Shown: piece after piece, positions 1 through 8,111 of the stretch
How the letters are laid out: each line of letters starts with the position of its first letter
Position numbering within the stretch: position 1 is the stretch's first letter
Assembly: GCA_019241425.1 (NCBI GenBank)
Contig: JAFAXA010000021.1
Coordinates: 1 to 33,531 of the forward strand
DNA: 33,531 nt
Direction: 5' to 3'
DNA from: Acetobacteraceae bacterium
GTDB lineage: Bacteria; Pseudomonadota; Alphaproteobacteria; Acetobacterales; Acetobacteraceae
The notes under the pieces: generated by a model
What the model saw: the letters and a program-made list of their open reading frames with translations, nothing else
What the model was told of the DNA's origin: nothing
Database searches by the model: none
Translations under genes and position numbers: made by a program

Positions 1-516
1 GACCGCGTCGTACGCGAGGGCGCATTGTCGCGCTGGACCGCGGCGCTGATGGGCGGTCCGGTGGTGTTGTTCAAGGACAAGATCGACTTCAAGATGCCCG
101 GCGCCCCCGGCTTCAAGGCGCATCAGGATCAGCAGGCAGGCTGGGGCCGCTACGCGCCGCTGTTCGTCACCGCGCTGGTCACGATCGACCCGGCGACGGT
201 CGCCAATGGTTGCTTGGAAATGGTGCCGGGCCGTCACCGCGAAGGGCTGATCGGGGAGGAATGGAACCCGCTCGACGAAACCGGGCTTGCACTCCAGCCG
301 GTGCCGACCGACCCGGGTGACGTGATCTTCTTCGACAGCTTTGCCCCGCACGCTTCCAAGCCGAACTTTACGGACGCAAAGCGCCGCATCCTGTACCTCA
401 CCTACAATCTGGCAAGCGCAGGCGACCACCGCGCGCAATACTACGCCGAAAAGCACGCCGCCTTCCCGCCGGACATCGAACGAGACGCCAGCACGCGCTA
501 CGTGTTCCGGGTCTGA
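1..516 (+). CDS. Phytanoyl-CoA dioxygenase (PhyH) family protein, 5' end outside window
   Basis: The frame is open from base 1, so the start lies to the left; 171 codons are present before the TGA. The visible part carries the jelly-roll core of Fe(II)/2-oxoglutarate oxygenases of the PhyH family: an H-x-D metal motif (HQDQQAGW), then CLEMVPGRHREG, and later DVIFFDSFAPHASKPN, whose His is the likely third iron ligand. A following Arg-containing segment (KRRILYLTYN) fits the 2-oxoglutarate-binding side. Family members hydroxylate varied small molecules or lipids; the substrate cannot be read from this fragment. The next gene begins 34 bases downstream on the same strand, so the two may be co-transcribed. 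Family call firm, function open. Confidence 0.85.
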   Translation, partial: DRVVREGALSRWTAALMGGPVVLFKDKIDFKMPGAPGFKAHQDQQAGWGRYAPLFVTALVTIDPATVANGCLEMVPGRHREGLIGEEWNPLDETGLALQPVPTDPGDVIFFDSFAPHASKPNFTDAKRRILYLTYNLASAGDHRAQYYAEKHAAFPPDIERDASTRYVFRV

Positions 517-550
517 AGGACGGGCCGCGTGCGTGTCACGAGGGGGACCA

Positions 551-952
551 ATGACCACCCACACCGCCGCACCGCCCGCCAAGGGCAAGACTCCGGGGCC
601 GGATCATCCGATTACGATCGAGCCAAATCCGCGCCGCGTTGTGGTGACCGTCGCCGGGCGGACGATCGCCGATACACAATGCGCCCTGACCTTGCGCGAA
701 GCGAGCTACCCTCCGGTTTTCTACATACCCCGCGAGGATGTCGACCTGTCGCTTCTCGAACGAACCGCCCACACCACGCACTGCCCCTATAAGGGAGACG
801 CCGCCTATTTCAGCATTCCGGCGGGCGGCGCACGCTCCGCCAATGCGGTGTGGACGTATGAAACGCCGTTCGAAGTCGTCCTTTCGATCAAGGATCACCT
901 CGCCTTCTACCCCGATCGCGTCGACGCCATCGAGGAACGGCCGGGAAGCTGA
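551..952 (+). CDS. DUF427 domain protein
   Basis: 133 residues. The body from about residue 22 to 125 matches the DUF427 family: an R-V-V-V-T-V-A-G strand, IADT, a central YPPVFYIPREDVD, then HCPYKGDAAYFSI and AVWTYETPFE, ending with DHLAFYPDRVD. These are the conserved blocks of this small beta-rich fold, whose biochemical role is not established. The ATG at 551 is preceded by AGGGGG at about 541-546; a longer in-frame ORF from 341 only reads antisense-like sequence inside the upstream oxygenase gene, so it was not used. It sits 34 bases behind the PhyH gene, and its stop faces the MlaA gene 18 bases away. No signal peptide, so presumably cytoplasmic. Confidence 0.85.
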   Translation: MTTHTAAPPAKGKTPGPDHPITIEPNPRRVVVTVAGRTIADTQCALTLREASYPPVFYIPREDVDLSLLERTAHTTHCPYKGDAAYFSIPAGGARSANAVWTYETPFEVVLSIKDHLAFYPDRVDAIEERPGS

Positions 953-970
953 CGCGATCGCTCGTCGTTC

Positions 971-1816
971 TCAGGGTTCGACGGATGGCCTCGGCGCAAG
1001 TTCCGGTGATACCAGTGGCAATGTCTGCTTCGGCGGCGCCGGATTGACCTCTGCCTGCGGAAACCACACGGGAACCGTCGCCGGCAGATCCTTCTTTGCC
1101 GCTTCCATCGCGCTGTTTCGGGACTGCGTGTAAAGGCTGCGATACGTCGCGTAAGGATCGAGCGCGGTTTTGTGTATCGAGTCGGTCGCATCCAGCACCC
1201 GCTCGCGGCTGTCGACCGCGGCGGCACCGAAGCGGGTCCAGCCGAAGGTGGAGCTGCCGGGAAAGCCAAGCCAGGTGAGCGGATCGAGCGGGGTATTGAC
1301 CCCATAGCCGACCGCGTCGCGCGGATTGGTCGGGCCGAGCACGGGCAGAAACAGGAACGGCCCTTCCGGGATGCCCCAAACCGAGAGCGTCAGGCCGAAA
1401 TCGGTGTCGTGATCCGGAAAGCCCCAGTCCGATGCGACATCGAATATGCCAACCAGGCCGACCGTCGAATTGATGAGCAGCCGCATGAGCGTGTTGCCGG
1501 CCTTGCGGGGTTTGCCTTGTAGCACGTCGTTGGAAAGCTGCGCCGGGTTGTTCAGATTGGAAAGGAAGTGGTGCACGTGAACCCGAACGGTTTCGGGCAC
1601 CGCCTTTCGGTAGCCCACGGCGGCTGGACGCAGCACGTTCCGGTCCAGGGCGTCGTTCACCGCGTAGAACTTGCGGTTCGTTGGCTCCAGCGGGTCGTTG
1701 GCCTCCTCGTATTCGGCCAGCGCCTCCGGGTCGCCGGCGGACGGCTTCTGGGCGCAACCGGCGAGCAGAAACAGCGCGCCCGCGAGTGCCAGATCGGTGA
1801 GGATGCGCGGGCGCAT
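971..1816 (-). CDS. mlaA: MlaA (VacJ) family outer-membrane phospholipid-trafficking lipoprotein
   Basis: 281 residues. The N-terminus is a lipoprotein signal with lipobox LLAGC, placing the mature protein in the outer membrane. The MlaA signature NDPLEPTNRKFYAVND follows at about residues 40-55, then the PETVRVHVHHFLSNLNNPAQLSND helix and INSTVGLVGIFDVASDWGF, all typical of the family. MlaA removes mislocalised phospholipids from the outer leaflet and passes them to MlaC and the MlaFEDB complex; none of those partners is in this window. The ATG at 1814-1816 has GGAAAGGA just upstream; a longer open frame reaching 2605 only reads antisense to the neighbouring SDR gene. The Pro-rich tail after about residue 250 is ordinary for the family. 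Confidence 0.93.
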   Translation of the reverse strand: MRPRILTDLALAGALFLLAGCAQKPSAGDPEALAEYEEANDPLEPTNRKFYAVNDALDRNVLRPAAVGYRKAVPETVRVHVHHFLSNLNNPAQLSNDVLQGKPRKAGNTLMRLLINSTVGLVGIFDVASDWGFPDHDTDFGLTLSVWGIPEGPFLFLPVLGPTNPRDAVGYGVNTPLDPLTWLGFPGSSTFGWTRFGAAAVDSRERVLDATDSIHKTALDPYATYRSLYTQSRNSAMEAAKKDLPATVPVWFPQAEVNPAPPKQTLPLVSPELAPRPSVEP

Positions 1817-1903
1817 GGTATCCTTTCCGCCGCTAGGTTGACGGCCGGTCGCCAGTGCTAACGGCAATTCGGCTTCATTGCCACCGTGGAGGAGCCCGGA
1901 TCC

Positions 1904-2761
1904 ATGAGTGAAACGGAGAAGCGTGTCGCCGTCGTCACGGGTGCAACGGGCGGCATCGGGCGATGGATCGCACGCGGGCTCGCTGAGGCGGGACTGCACG
2001 TGGTGCTGATCGGCCGCAACGCCGACCGCGCGGAGTCGGCCGCTCAATGGATCGCTCAAGGCGCACCGGGCGCAAGCACGGAGACGCGGCTCGCCGATCT
2101 GTCCTCCTTGCGCGCAACCAGGACCGTCGGATCGGCGATCGCGACGTCGCATCCCCGGATCGCGGTGCTCGTGAACAACGCCGGAATGTTTTCCGCCCGG
2201 CGGCAGGTCACGGCGGAAGGCCGCGAAGCGGTGCTGGCGGTCAATCATCTGACGCCGTATGTGCTTACCGATGCGCTGGACGATGCGCTGCGCGCCGGGG
2301 CACCGTCGCGGATCGTCAATGTCGGATCGTCGAAATCCGATCGGGCGCGCATCGATCCGAACAATCTGGAACTGACGCGCGGTTGGGGACTGTCGCGGGC
2401 CTATGGACAATCGAAACTCGCGCTGATGATGTCGACATTCGCACGTGCCGAGCGTTTGCGCGGCAGCGGCGTCGTTGCGAATGTCGTGCATCCTGGCCTG
2501 GTCGCGACCGGTCTTGTGCGCGAGGGCGGCGTGATCGGCGCCGCCTGGCGGATCATGAAACTCTACGCGCGCACCGAGGAGCAGGGCGCCGCGACCCCGT
2601 TGCATGTCGCGCTGTCGCCCGACTGGGCAACCGTCACCGGCGCCTACGTCAAGGATCGCGTCGCTGTCGCCCCCAATCCGCGCGCCCTCGACTCGGCACT
2701 TGCAAGCGCCGTCGAATCCTCGACCCGCGGCCTGCTCGCACAGGTGTTCGGGGCCGGCTGA
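1904..2761 (+). CDS. Short-chain dehydrogenase/reductase (SDR), retinol-dehydrogenase-like
   Basis: 285 residues. The Rossmann dinucleotide motif TGATGGIG lies at about residues 13-20, the structural NNAG motif at about 90, and the catalytic Ser/Tyr/Lys set in VGSSKSD and YGQSKLA. The length and the post-Tyr segment VVHPGLVATGL are typical of the retinol dehydrogenase/WW-oxidoreductase-like group of classical SDRs using NAD(P)H; the substrate is unknown. I chose the ATG at 1904 because GGAGGAG ends ten bases before it; an upstream GTG at 1886 overlaps that ribosome-binding site. The gene is divergent from mlaA (87 bases between starts). Its last 118 bases are overlapped on the opposite strand by the next SDR gene. 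Confidence 0.9.
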   Translation: MSETEKRVAVVTGATGGIGRWIARGLAEAGLHVVLIGRNADRAESAAQWIAQGAPGASTETRLADLSSLRATRTVGSAIATSHPRIAVLVNNAGMFSARRQVTAEGREAVLAVNHLTPYVLTDALDDALRAGAPSRIVNVGSSKSDRARIDPNNLELTRGWGLSRAYGQSKLALMMSTFARAERLRGSGVVANVVHPGLVATGLVREGGVIGAAWRIMKLYARTEEQGAATPLHVALSPDWATVTGAYVKDRVAVAPNPRALDSALASAVESSTRGLLAQVFGAG

Positions 2762-3792
2762 GGCGGCGAGGCTGCGGCCGCCGTCACGGCCCGGCGCCGG
2801 CTGGGGCCGAACCGGGCCGCCCAGCAGAGCAGGCGGACGTGGAGGCTGCCGCGCCGGGCTTCGGCATCGAACCCGCCATGGGAGGGCGAGGCCCGGAGCG
2901 ACGCATGGAACAGCGTCGGCTCATGCCTGACTAGCGCCGCTTCACCGTTGGTGAGCTGCCCGGCATAGCCCAATTGACGGATCGCGCGATCGAGCAGCCG
3001 CGGCGTGAAACGGGCGGCGAGCGAGAACAGCAGCGTCGTAAAACTCAGGGGCATTTCCCGCCGCCGCGAGGTCGCGGCGAGATAGATGGCCTCCGCAACC
3101 ATCTCCGGCTGATAGACCGGCGGGATCGGCCGCCCGGGGAGTCCCATATAGGTTGGCGCGTGATCGAAAAACGGCGTGTTGACCGACGGCGGAAGCACGG
3201 TGGTGATGCGTACGCGGCTGCCCTCCTGGCGCAGTTCCGCGCGGATCGACTGGTCGAAACCCCGCACAGCGTGCTTGGCGCCGGAATAGGACGACAAGAG
3301 CGGCATGCCGTGATACGCGACCGCCGAGCAGACATTGACGATACAGCCCCGGTCGCGCGGCATCATGCGCCGGAGGGCAACGCGTGTTCCGTTCGCGGTC
3401 CCGATATAGGTGACGTCGGTGACGCGCCGGAACTCCTCGGGCGGCGTGTCGAGAAAGCGGCCGTAGGTGCCGTTGCCGGCGCAGTTCACCCACACGTCCG
3501 CCGGGCCGAGCGCCGTCTCGATGGCAGCCGCGGCCGCCTCCAATGCGTCCGGCTCCGTCACATCCGCCGGCGCGATGGCGGCCGTCATGCCCCACGTTTT
3601 CACATCTGCTTGCGCGGCCTGGAGACCTACCTCGCTGCGCGCAATGAGACCGACCCGCCACCCGCGCTGGGCGAACAGCCCCGCCGTGCAGCGGCCAATG
3701 CCGGAGGAAGCGCCGGTGATAACCACGACGCCCGCCCGATCCGGTTCCGGCGCTCGCTTGCGATGGAGGGGACGCGGCAAGACATTTGGCAT
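2644..3792 (-). CDS. SDR family oxidoreductase with an unusual antisense C-terminal tail
   Basis: 382 residues. A classical SDR domain spans about residues 20-230: TGASSGIG, the NNAG-equivalent VNCAGNG, catalytic Ser in VCSAVAYHG, and YSGAKHA as the YxxxK motif. The following region (FTPRLLDRAIRQLGYAGQ, then HGGFDAEARRG) resembles the C-terminal extension I know from roughly 330-residue SDRs of this group. After about residue 343 the frame continues for a further 39 codons antisense to the end of the convergent SDR gene, giving a low-complexity Arg/Ala-rich tail. That part looks like read-through of a lost stop rather than a domain. ATG start at 3790-3792; the ribosome-binding site is weak. 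Substrate unknown. Confidence 0.85.
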   Translation of the reverse strand: MPNVLPRPLHRKRAPEPDRAGVVVITGASSGIGRCTAGLFAQRGWRVGLIARSEVGLQAAQADVKTWGMTAAIAPADVTEPDALEAAAAAIETALGPADVWVNCAGNGTYGRFLDTPPEEFRRVTDVTYIGTANGTRVALRRMMPRDRGCIVNVCSAVAYHGMPLLSSYSGAKHAVRGFDQSIRAELRQEGSRVRITTVLPPSVNTPFFDHAPTYMGLPGRPIPPVYQPEMVAEAIYLAATSRRREMPLSFTTLLFSLAARFTPRLLDRAIRQLGYAGQLTNGEAALVRHEPTLFHASLRASPSHGGFDAEARRGSLHVRLLCWAARFGPSRRRAVTAAAASPPQPAPNTCASRPRVEDSTALASAESRARGLGATATRSLT

Positions 3793-4005
3793 GACGATCC
3801 AGTCTGGGCTTTATCCCACCCTTGCACAGCGAGGGCCAAGCCGGAACACCTGCGGCCGGTGGCGCTGGGACGGGGGGTTGTGCTCTAACCCTTCGGCGAT
3901 AGTGGCAGGCTAACCCGCTTCCCGGACGCGAGTTCTGGGCGGGCAGGTTCTCCCCGTGACACGCAGCGGGAAAACCACGGCCGCAAGTCTCAGGGAGGCG
4001 CTCCA

Positions 4006-5217
4006 ATGGCCGATACGGATACCGATCTGCGCTCCGCGTCCATGCCGGCCGCGCCGCCATTCAGCACGAGCAAGTTGGATGGCTTGCTCGACGACGCCGG
4101 GATCGACGTGCTGGTGGTCACCTCCAAGCACAACATCCGCTACCTGCTGGGCGGTCACGCCAACCACTTCTTCAGCCACATGGATGCCATCGGGATCAGC
4201 CGATATCTGCCGGTCCTGGTCTACCCGAAAGGCCGCCCGCACGACGCCGCCTATATCGCCAACCGCAACGAAACGGGCATGCTCGCGGTGCGGCATGGGG
4301 AAGGCCGGCCGCTCTGGGTCGCGACGGTGCGGCCGGAGGCGTCGGGCACGGAGATGGCGATGCGCCTCGCCGTGGATCATCTCCGCAAGCGTGGGGTCGA
4401 GGGGAAAGTCATCGGGGTGGAGGCCCCGTTTCTCCCGGTCGATGCCGCCCGGCTGCTCCAGGATGCGTTTCCGTCCGCCAGGCTTACCGACGCCTATCGG
4501 CCGCTCGAGTTGCTGCGCGCCGTCAAGTCGCCGGGGGAGCTGGCGACGCTGCGGCAGGCCTCGGAGCGGGTGGTCGATGCCATGCTGGCGGTCATCCGGG
4601 AGCATGGTCCCGGAACGACGAAGCGCGCCCTCCAGCGCGCGTTGCGACGGGCGGAGACCGAGCGGGACCTGACGTTCGAATACGCGCTGATCACGGTCGG
4701 GCGCAGCCACAACCGCGCGCCGTCCGACGAAGTCTGGATGGAGGGCGATGTGCTGTCGCTCGATTCGGGCGGCAATCTCGACGGCTATATCGGTGATCTG
4801 TGCCGGATGGGCATTCTCGGCGAGCCCGACGCCGAATTGGAGGATTGCCTCGGCGAGATCGACCGGGTGCAGATGGCGGCGCGCGGCGCGATCCGTCCCG
4901 GCGCGCCCGGAGGCGACATCTACGAGGCCGTGCGCCCGATCCTGGCCGCCTCCTCATTCCACGACCTCGATTTCGTGGCGCACGGGATCGGGCTGATCTC
5001 GCATGAAGCGCCGCGCCTGACCGCGACCGGCCCGGTTCCGTATCCCGACAGCGACGCCGCCCGGCCGTTGGCGGCGGGCATGGTCGTTTCGATCGAGACG
5101 ACGCTGCCGCACCCGCGCCGCGGCTACATCAAGCTCGAGGACACGGTCGCCGTCACCGCGGACGGCGCCGAAGGCTACGGCGATGCGGGCCGCGGCTGGA
5201 ATCGCGGCGGCCGGTAG
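4006..5217 (+). CDS. M24 family metallopeptidase (Xaa-Pro dipeptidase-like)
   Basis: 403 residues with two domains: an N-terminal creatinase-like domain (about 20-160, SKHNIRYLLGGHANH) and a C-terminal pita-bread catalytic domain. All five expected metal ligands of the dinuclear centre are present: Asp253 (LSLDSGG), Asp264 (YIGDLC), His326 (AHGIGL), Glu364 (SIETT) and Glu378 (KLEDTV). It therefore looks active and could be an Xaa-Pro peptidase, creatinase-like hydrolase or related C-N hydrolase; which one cannot be decided here. No signal peptide, so cytoplasmic. AGGGAGG at 3992-3998 sets the ATG start. The 213-base gap to the divergent SDR gene would hold both promoters, but I found no convincing consensus. 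Confidence 0.9.
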   Translation: MADTDTDLRSASMPAAPPFSTSKLDGLLDDAGIDVLVVTSKHNIRYLLGGHANHFFSHMDAIGISRYLPVLVYPKGRPHDAAYIANRNETGMLAVRHGEGRPLWVATVRPEASGTEMAMRLAVDHLRKRGVEGKVIGVEAPFLPVDAARLLQDAFPSARLTDAYRPLELLRAVKSPGELATLRQASERVVDAMLAVIREHGPGTTKRALQRALRRAETERDLTFEYALITVGRSHNRAPSDEVWMEGDVLSLDSGGNLDGYIGDLCRMGILGEPDAELEDCLGEIDRVQMAARGAIRPGAPGGDIYEAVRPILAASSFHDLDFVAHGIGLISHEAPRLTATGPVPYPDSDAARPLAAGMVVSIETTLPHPRRGYIKLEDTVAVTADGAEGYGDAGRGWNRGGR

Positions 5218-5272
5218 CACCGCCCGCCGGCCGACGACCGGTGACGGCGGTCCGACACGCTCGCCCGCCGGG

Positions 5273-6052
5273 TCAGGCGGCCCGCCAGAGCCGGACGAAG
5301 TCGGCCAGTTCCTGGGCGCCGAGATCCGATACCGCCCAGAACATCATGCCCCCCTGCCGCCAGCGCAGCATGTTGTAGCCGTTGCGGCTGTCGGACGTGG
5401 GCGCGACGTCGGGGCGGCCCTCCTCCGGCCATACGTAGAGGTCGATCAGATGCTGGCGCCGTCCGTAGACGAGCGCCGCCACGGGCCGCTCGTCCAGATA
5501 GTCGAGCCGCCCGCCGGTCAGCGGAAAGCCCTCGCGTTGGAAATCCTTGACCGGCGGCGCGAAGTCGAGCCGGCCGTCGAACCACGGCTTGACCGTGTGC
5601 TGATCGGTGGAAACGACATCCATCAGATGCCCCGGCTGCAGCGCGCGGACATGGCTCGCGACCACCGCATCCGGCAGGCCGCCGCCCGTCGGCAGCAGAA
5701 GCAACAGGGCCACGGCCGCGACGGCCGCGCCGGCGCCGAACGGCGCGACCGGCCAGACATTCCGCCACGACAGACGCCGCCAAACCGGCGCCGCCGGGGA
5801 TCGCACCTTTGGCGCCGGCGCGGCGGCGGCGATGCGCGCGCGCACTGCCGCGTGCAGCGCATCCGGCGCCGCATAAAACGGCAGCTCGCGGCGCAGGCGT
5901 CCCGAGAGGGCGAGCAACTGCGACTCGGTGTCCGCGCAGGCCGGGCATTGGTCCAGATGGGCGGCGACCCGCGCGGCCTCGGCCGGGGCAAGCTCGCCGT
6001 CGACGCCCGCCTGGATAAGCAGCGTCATCTCAGCGCATTCGCCCTTGTTCAT
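5273..6052 (-). CDS. Zinc-binding (ZAS) transmembrane anti-sigma factor
   Basis: 259 residues. The N-terminus has the zinc anti-sigma signature: Cys6, then His32-x3-Cys36-x2-Cys39 (HLDQCPAC), which in this family holds zinc and binds the sigma factor. One membrane helix follows at about residues 115-137 (rich in Ala, Val and a run of Leu), so the remaining roughly 120 residues should lie in the periplasm. That domain contains STDQHTVKPWF, GGRLDYLDERPVAALVYGRR and QHLIDLYVWP, blocks I associate with anti-sigma factors encoded beside such ECF sigma genes. The start at 6050-6052 overlaps the sigma stop as ATGA, so translation is probably coupled and the two proteins made in proportion. Likely releases the sigma factor on an envelope signal. 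Confidence 0.9.
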   Translation of the reverse strand: MNKGECAEMTLLIQAGVDGELAPAEAARVAAHLDQCPACADTESQLLALSGRLRRELPFYAAPDALHAAVRARIAAAAPAPKVRSPAAPVWRRLSWRNVWPVAPFGAGAAVAAVALLLLLPTGGGLPDAVVASHVRALQPGHLMDVVSTDQHTVKPWFDGRLDFAPPVKDFQREGFPLTGGRLDYLDERPVAALVYGRRQHLIDLYVWPEEGRPDVAPTSDSRNGYNMLRWRQGGMMFWAVSDLGAQELADFVRLWRAA

Positions 6053-6591
6053 GGCGCGCGTCCTTCCGTCCCGCTCTGCATCAGCGCCTGCCGCGCCCGC
6101 CAAAGGCGGGACATCACGGTGCCGACCGGCACCCCGGTCACTTGCGCGACTTCCTTGTAAGACAGTTCCTCAAGCTCCCGTAGCACAAGACACTCCCTGA
6201 GATCGGCGGGAAGGGTCGCGAGCGCTCGGTCCAGCCGCGCGAAGCCCTCTCGCCGGGCCAGCGAGGCCTCGGGATCGTCGGCGGCATCCGGCACCTGCAT
6301 TGCCGGATGGTCCTCGCCGTCCGCGGTTGTCCCGTCGTCCAGGCTCGTCGTTCCGGCCCGGCGCCGCGCATCCAGCGCGGTATAGGCGAGATTGCGGACG
6401 ATGCGCAGCAGCCAAGCCTTGGCGTCGCCGCCGCGGTACGAACTGAAATAGCTGAACGCCCGCAAGGCGGCGTCCTGCACGATGTCCTCGGCGAGCGTCG
6501 CGTCGGCGACCAGCCATCGCGCGAGGTTGTGCGCCGCGTCGAGATGCGGCAGCACGACACGCTCGAACTCGGTCAGCCCCGGACCGGTCAT
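6049..6591 (-). CDS. ECF-type RNA polymerase sigma-70 factor
   Basis: 180 residues. Region 2 includes NLARWLVADATLAEDIVQDA and FSYFSSYRGGDAKAWLLRIVRN (core and -10 binding). A short acidic linker is followed by region 4, LPADLRECLVLRELEELSYKEVAQVTGVPVGTVMSRLWRARQAL, with its helix-turn-helix. I see no extra C-terminal domain. I chose the ATG at 6589-6591, which has CGGGAG close upstream and places the first helix where ECF factors normally begin; an in-frame GTG at 6625-6627 would add 12 residues. The stop overlaps the anti-sigma start (ATGA). About 100 bases separate it from the cupredoxin gene upstream, room for a second promoter. I could not identify its target promoter motif in the cluster. 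Confidence 0.92.
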   Translation of the reverse strand: MTGPGLTEFERVVLPHLDAAHNLARWLVADATLAEDIVQDAALRAFSYFSSYRGGDAKAWLLRIVRNLAYTALDARRRAGTTSLDDGTTADGEDHPAMQVPDAADDPEASLARREGFARLDRALATLPADLRECLVLRELEELSYKEVAQVTGVPVGTVMSRLWRARQALMQSGTEGRAP

Positions 6592-6694
6592 CCCGCGCTC
6601 CCGCCTGAGGAGGGGTCGCCACTTCACGGCAACCCCCGCCCCCCGGGATGCGCCGCAGCCACGACCGGCAACGCCGGCAGAGGACGGGCGAGCC

Positions 6695-7048
6695 TCACGA
6701 CTGCTTCCCGGGCGCTTCCTGTACCACCACCACCACGCCCTGCATGTGCGGGTGCAAGGAGCAAAAGTAACGATACTCGCCGGGCTTGTCGAAAGTGAAG
6801 TCGAAGGTGTCGCCGGTATCGAGCGGCGGCGACCTCATCAGGCGCGGTGTCCCGCTCTGCGTCACCGTATGCGGAATGTCGTCCCGGTTGGTCCATGTCA
6901 CCCGCGTTCCCGCCGTCACGGTGATTTCCGGGGGCGAGAAGGTGAAGTTGTCGATCGTAACCTTCGTCTCGTCGGCGCGCGCGGGCATCGCGCCGATCAG
7001 AAGCCCGCCCGTGAACAAGGTTCGGGCAAGAAGCGAGCAGCGTATCAT
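6695..7048 (-). CDS. Exported cupredoxin (type 1 copper protein, amicyanin-like)
   Basis: 117 residues with a cleavable signal peptide ending near ARA at 23-25, so the mature protein is periplasmic and about 92 residues long. The fold is that of small blue copper proteins (plastocyanin/amicyanin type): ITVTAGTRVTWTNRDDIPHTV carries the first His (His60), and FCSLHPHM supplies Cys96, His99 and Met102 with C-x2-H-x2-M spacing as in amicyanin. All four expected copper ligands are thus present, so it should bind copper and move electrons or sense redox state. CGGAGAA precedes the ATG. It lies 25 bases behind the metallophosphoesterase gene and ahead of the ECF sigma gene, clearly in one transcription unit. 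Confidence 0.92.
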   Translation of the reverse strand: MIRCSLLARTLFTGGLLIGAMPARADETKVTIDNFTFSPPEITVTAGTRVTWTNRDDIPHTVTQSGTPRLMRSPPLDTGDTFDFTFDKPGEYRYFCSLHPHMQGVVVVVQEAPGKQS

Positions 7049-7073
7049 GACGATTCTCCGTGTGCGGATTGCT

Positions 7074-8036
7074 TTAGGCGCCGAGCGGCGTGTCGATGAT
7101 GGCGAGCCCGGGTTTCCCTGCGACGCGGGCGATCCGGGTGACGCCGAGCGTGGACCGCAGGCGGCCCGCGGGAAGATCCTTGATCGGGCCGGGCGACGCG
7201 GCCGTGCCCGGCGCCGGTTGCGGAAATGCCGTCGAGCACGCGGTATGAAAGGCGACCGTGCCTTCGACCTTCTGCATGATCTGGTGGATGTGCCCGTTCA
7301 GCACCGTCACCGAGCCGAACCGCCGCAGCAGGGCGAGCGCCTGCGCGCCGTCATCCGTGCCCCAGCCCCATTCCTGACTAACGGTCCAGAGCGGGACATG
7401 CGCGAACACAACGATCGGCTGGCTCGACGCACGGCCGGCGAGGTCGCGCTCCAGCCAGGTGAGCTGATCGCGGCCGAGATTGCCGAGGCCGCCTGCCTTT
7501 AGATCCTGCACGTTGTTGAGGCCGACGAAATGCACGCCTTCCTGATCGAAGCTGTACCAGCCGCGCTCTCCGCCCTTGGTGAAGCGCTCGAAGAATGGCT
7601 GCCCGTCATCCACCAGCACGTCGTGCTCGCCGGGCACGAAATGCGTCTCGAGTCCGGCCTCGCGAATGATCTGGTCCGCCGTGTCGAACTGCGCCGGCTT
7701 CGAGAGCTGGCTGACATCGCCGGTATGGATCATCAGCGCGGCGTCGCCCTTTTGCTGGCGCACCAGTCCGATCGCCTCGCGCAGCGTGCCGGGCGTGTCG
7801 GTGTTCGGCGCGTTGGCGAAGCCGATATGGCTGTCGCTGATTTGCATGAAGCTGAAGCCGGCGCCGGCAGGCGCCTCAGTCATCTCACTGGCTGCGGCGC
7901 TGGCGAGCAGCGTCGAGCGCGGCACGCCGCCGCTCATCGTCCACAGCACGCCCGTACCGGCCCAGACCATGCATTTCAACAACCCACGGCGTTCGAGACC
8001 GCCATCCGTCCTGGGGAGTATGCGCTCATCGCCCAT
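7074..8036 (-). CDS. Exported metallophosphoesterase (calcineurin-like), probable Tat substrate
   Basis: 320 residues. A twin-arginine-like stretch (ERRGLLK, residues 15-21), a hydrophobic segment and Ala-rich cleavage region suggest Tat export. The metallophosphatase motifs follow in order: D-x-H (Asp68, His70), GD (Gly106-Asp107), GEHD (136-139), the AHVPL His, and GHIH. The third motif is normally GNHD or GNHE; here Glu137 replaces the Asn that usually bridges to metal and phosphate. The other ligands are present, so a metal site should still form, but the activity may be altered. AGGAGG precedes the ATG. First of the tightly spaced genes leading into the cupredoxin and sigma/anti-sigma genes; substrate unknown. 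Confidence 0.9.
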   Translation of the reverse strand: MGDERILPRTDGGLERRGLLKCMVWAGTGVLWTMSGGVPRSTLLASAAASEMTEAPAGAGFSFMQISDSHIGFANAPNTDTPGTLREAIGLVRQQKGDAALMIHTGDVSQLSKPAQFDTADQIIREAGLETHFVPGEHDVLVDDGQPFFERFTKGGERGWYSFDQEGVHFVGLNNVQDLKAGGLGNLGRDQLTWLERDLAGRASSQPIVVFAHVPLWTVSQEWGWGTDDGAQALALLRRFGSVTVLNGHIHQIMQKVEGTVAFHTACSTAFPQPAPGTAASPGPIKDLPAGRLRSTLGVTRIARVAGKPGLAIIDTPLGA

Positions 8037-8067
8037 CTCGTCCTCCTGCCATCATCGTTGCAATGGA

Positions 8068-8102
8068 GACCGGCCGGGACGTCCGTTTATTCCCGGCCAG
8101 TC
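8068..8102. repeat. Long imperfect hairpin between the small exported protein gene and the phosphoesterase gene
   Basis: Left arm 8068-8079 and right arm 8091-8102 pair at 11 of 12 positions (one C/A mismatch) around an 11-base loop; the inner eight pairs are perfect (GGCCGGGA/TCCCGGCC). It begins nine bases after the stop of the 8112-8498 gene in the direction of transcription. No T-run follows on the minus strand, so it is not a classical intrinsic terminator; attenuation, mRNA processing or protein binding are alternatives. Confidence 0.6.
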
Positions 8103-8111
8103 AAAACCCGC

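Noticed and set aside
1838-1864. TTGACG followed by TAACGG as a promoter for the first SDR gene
   Set aside because: The spacer is only 15 bases and the -10 match is poor.
1817-2605. Long upstream extension of the mlaA frame (open to 2605 on the minus strand)
   Set aside because: It is antisense to a well-supported SDR gene, has no family similarity, and a lipoprotein signal with its own ribosome-binding site begins at 1816.
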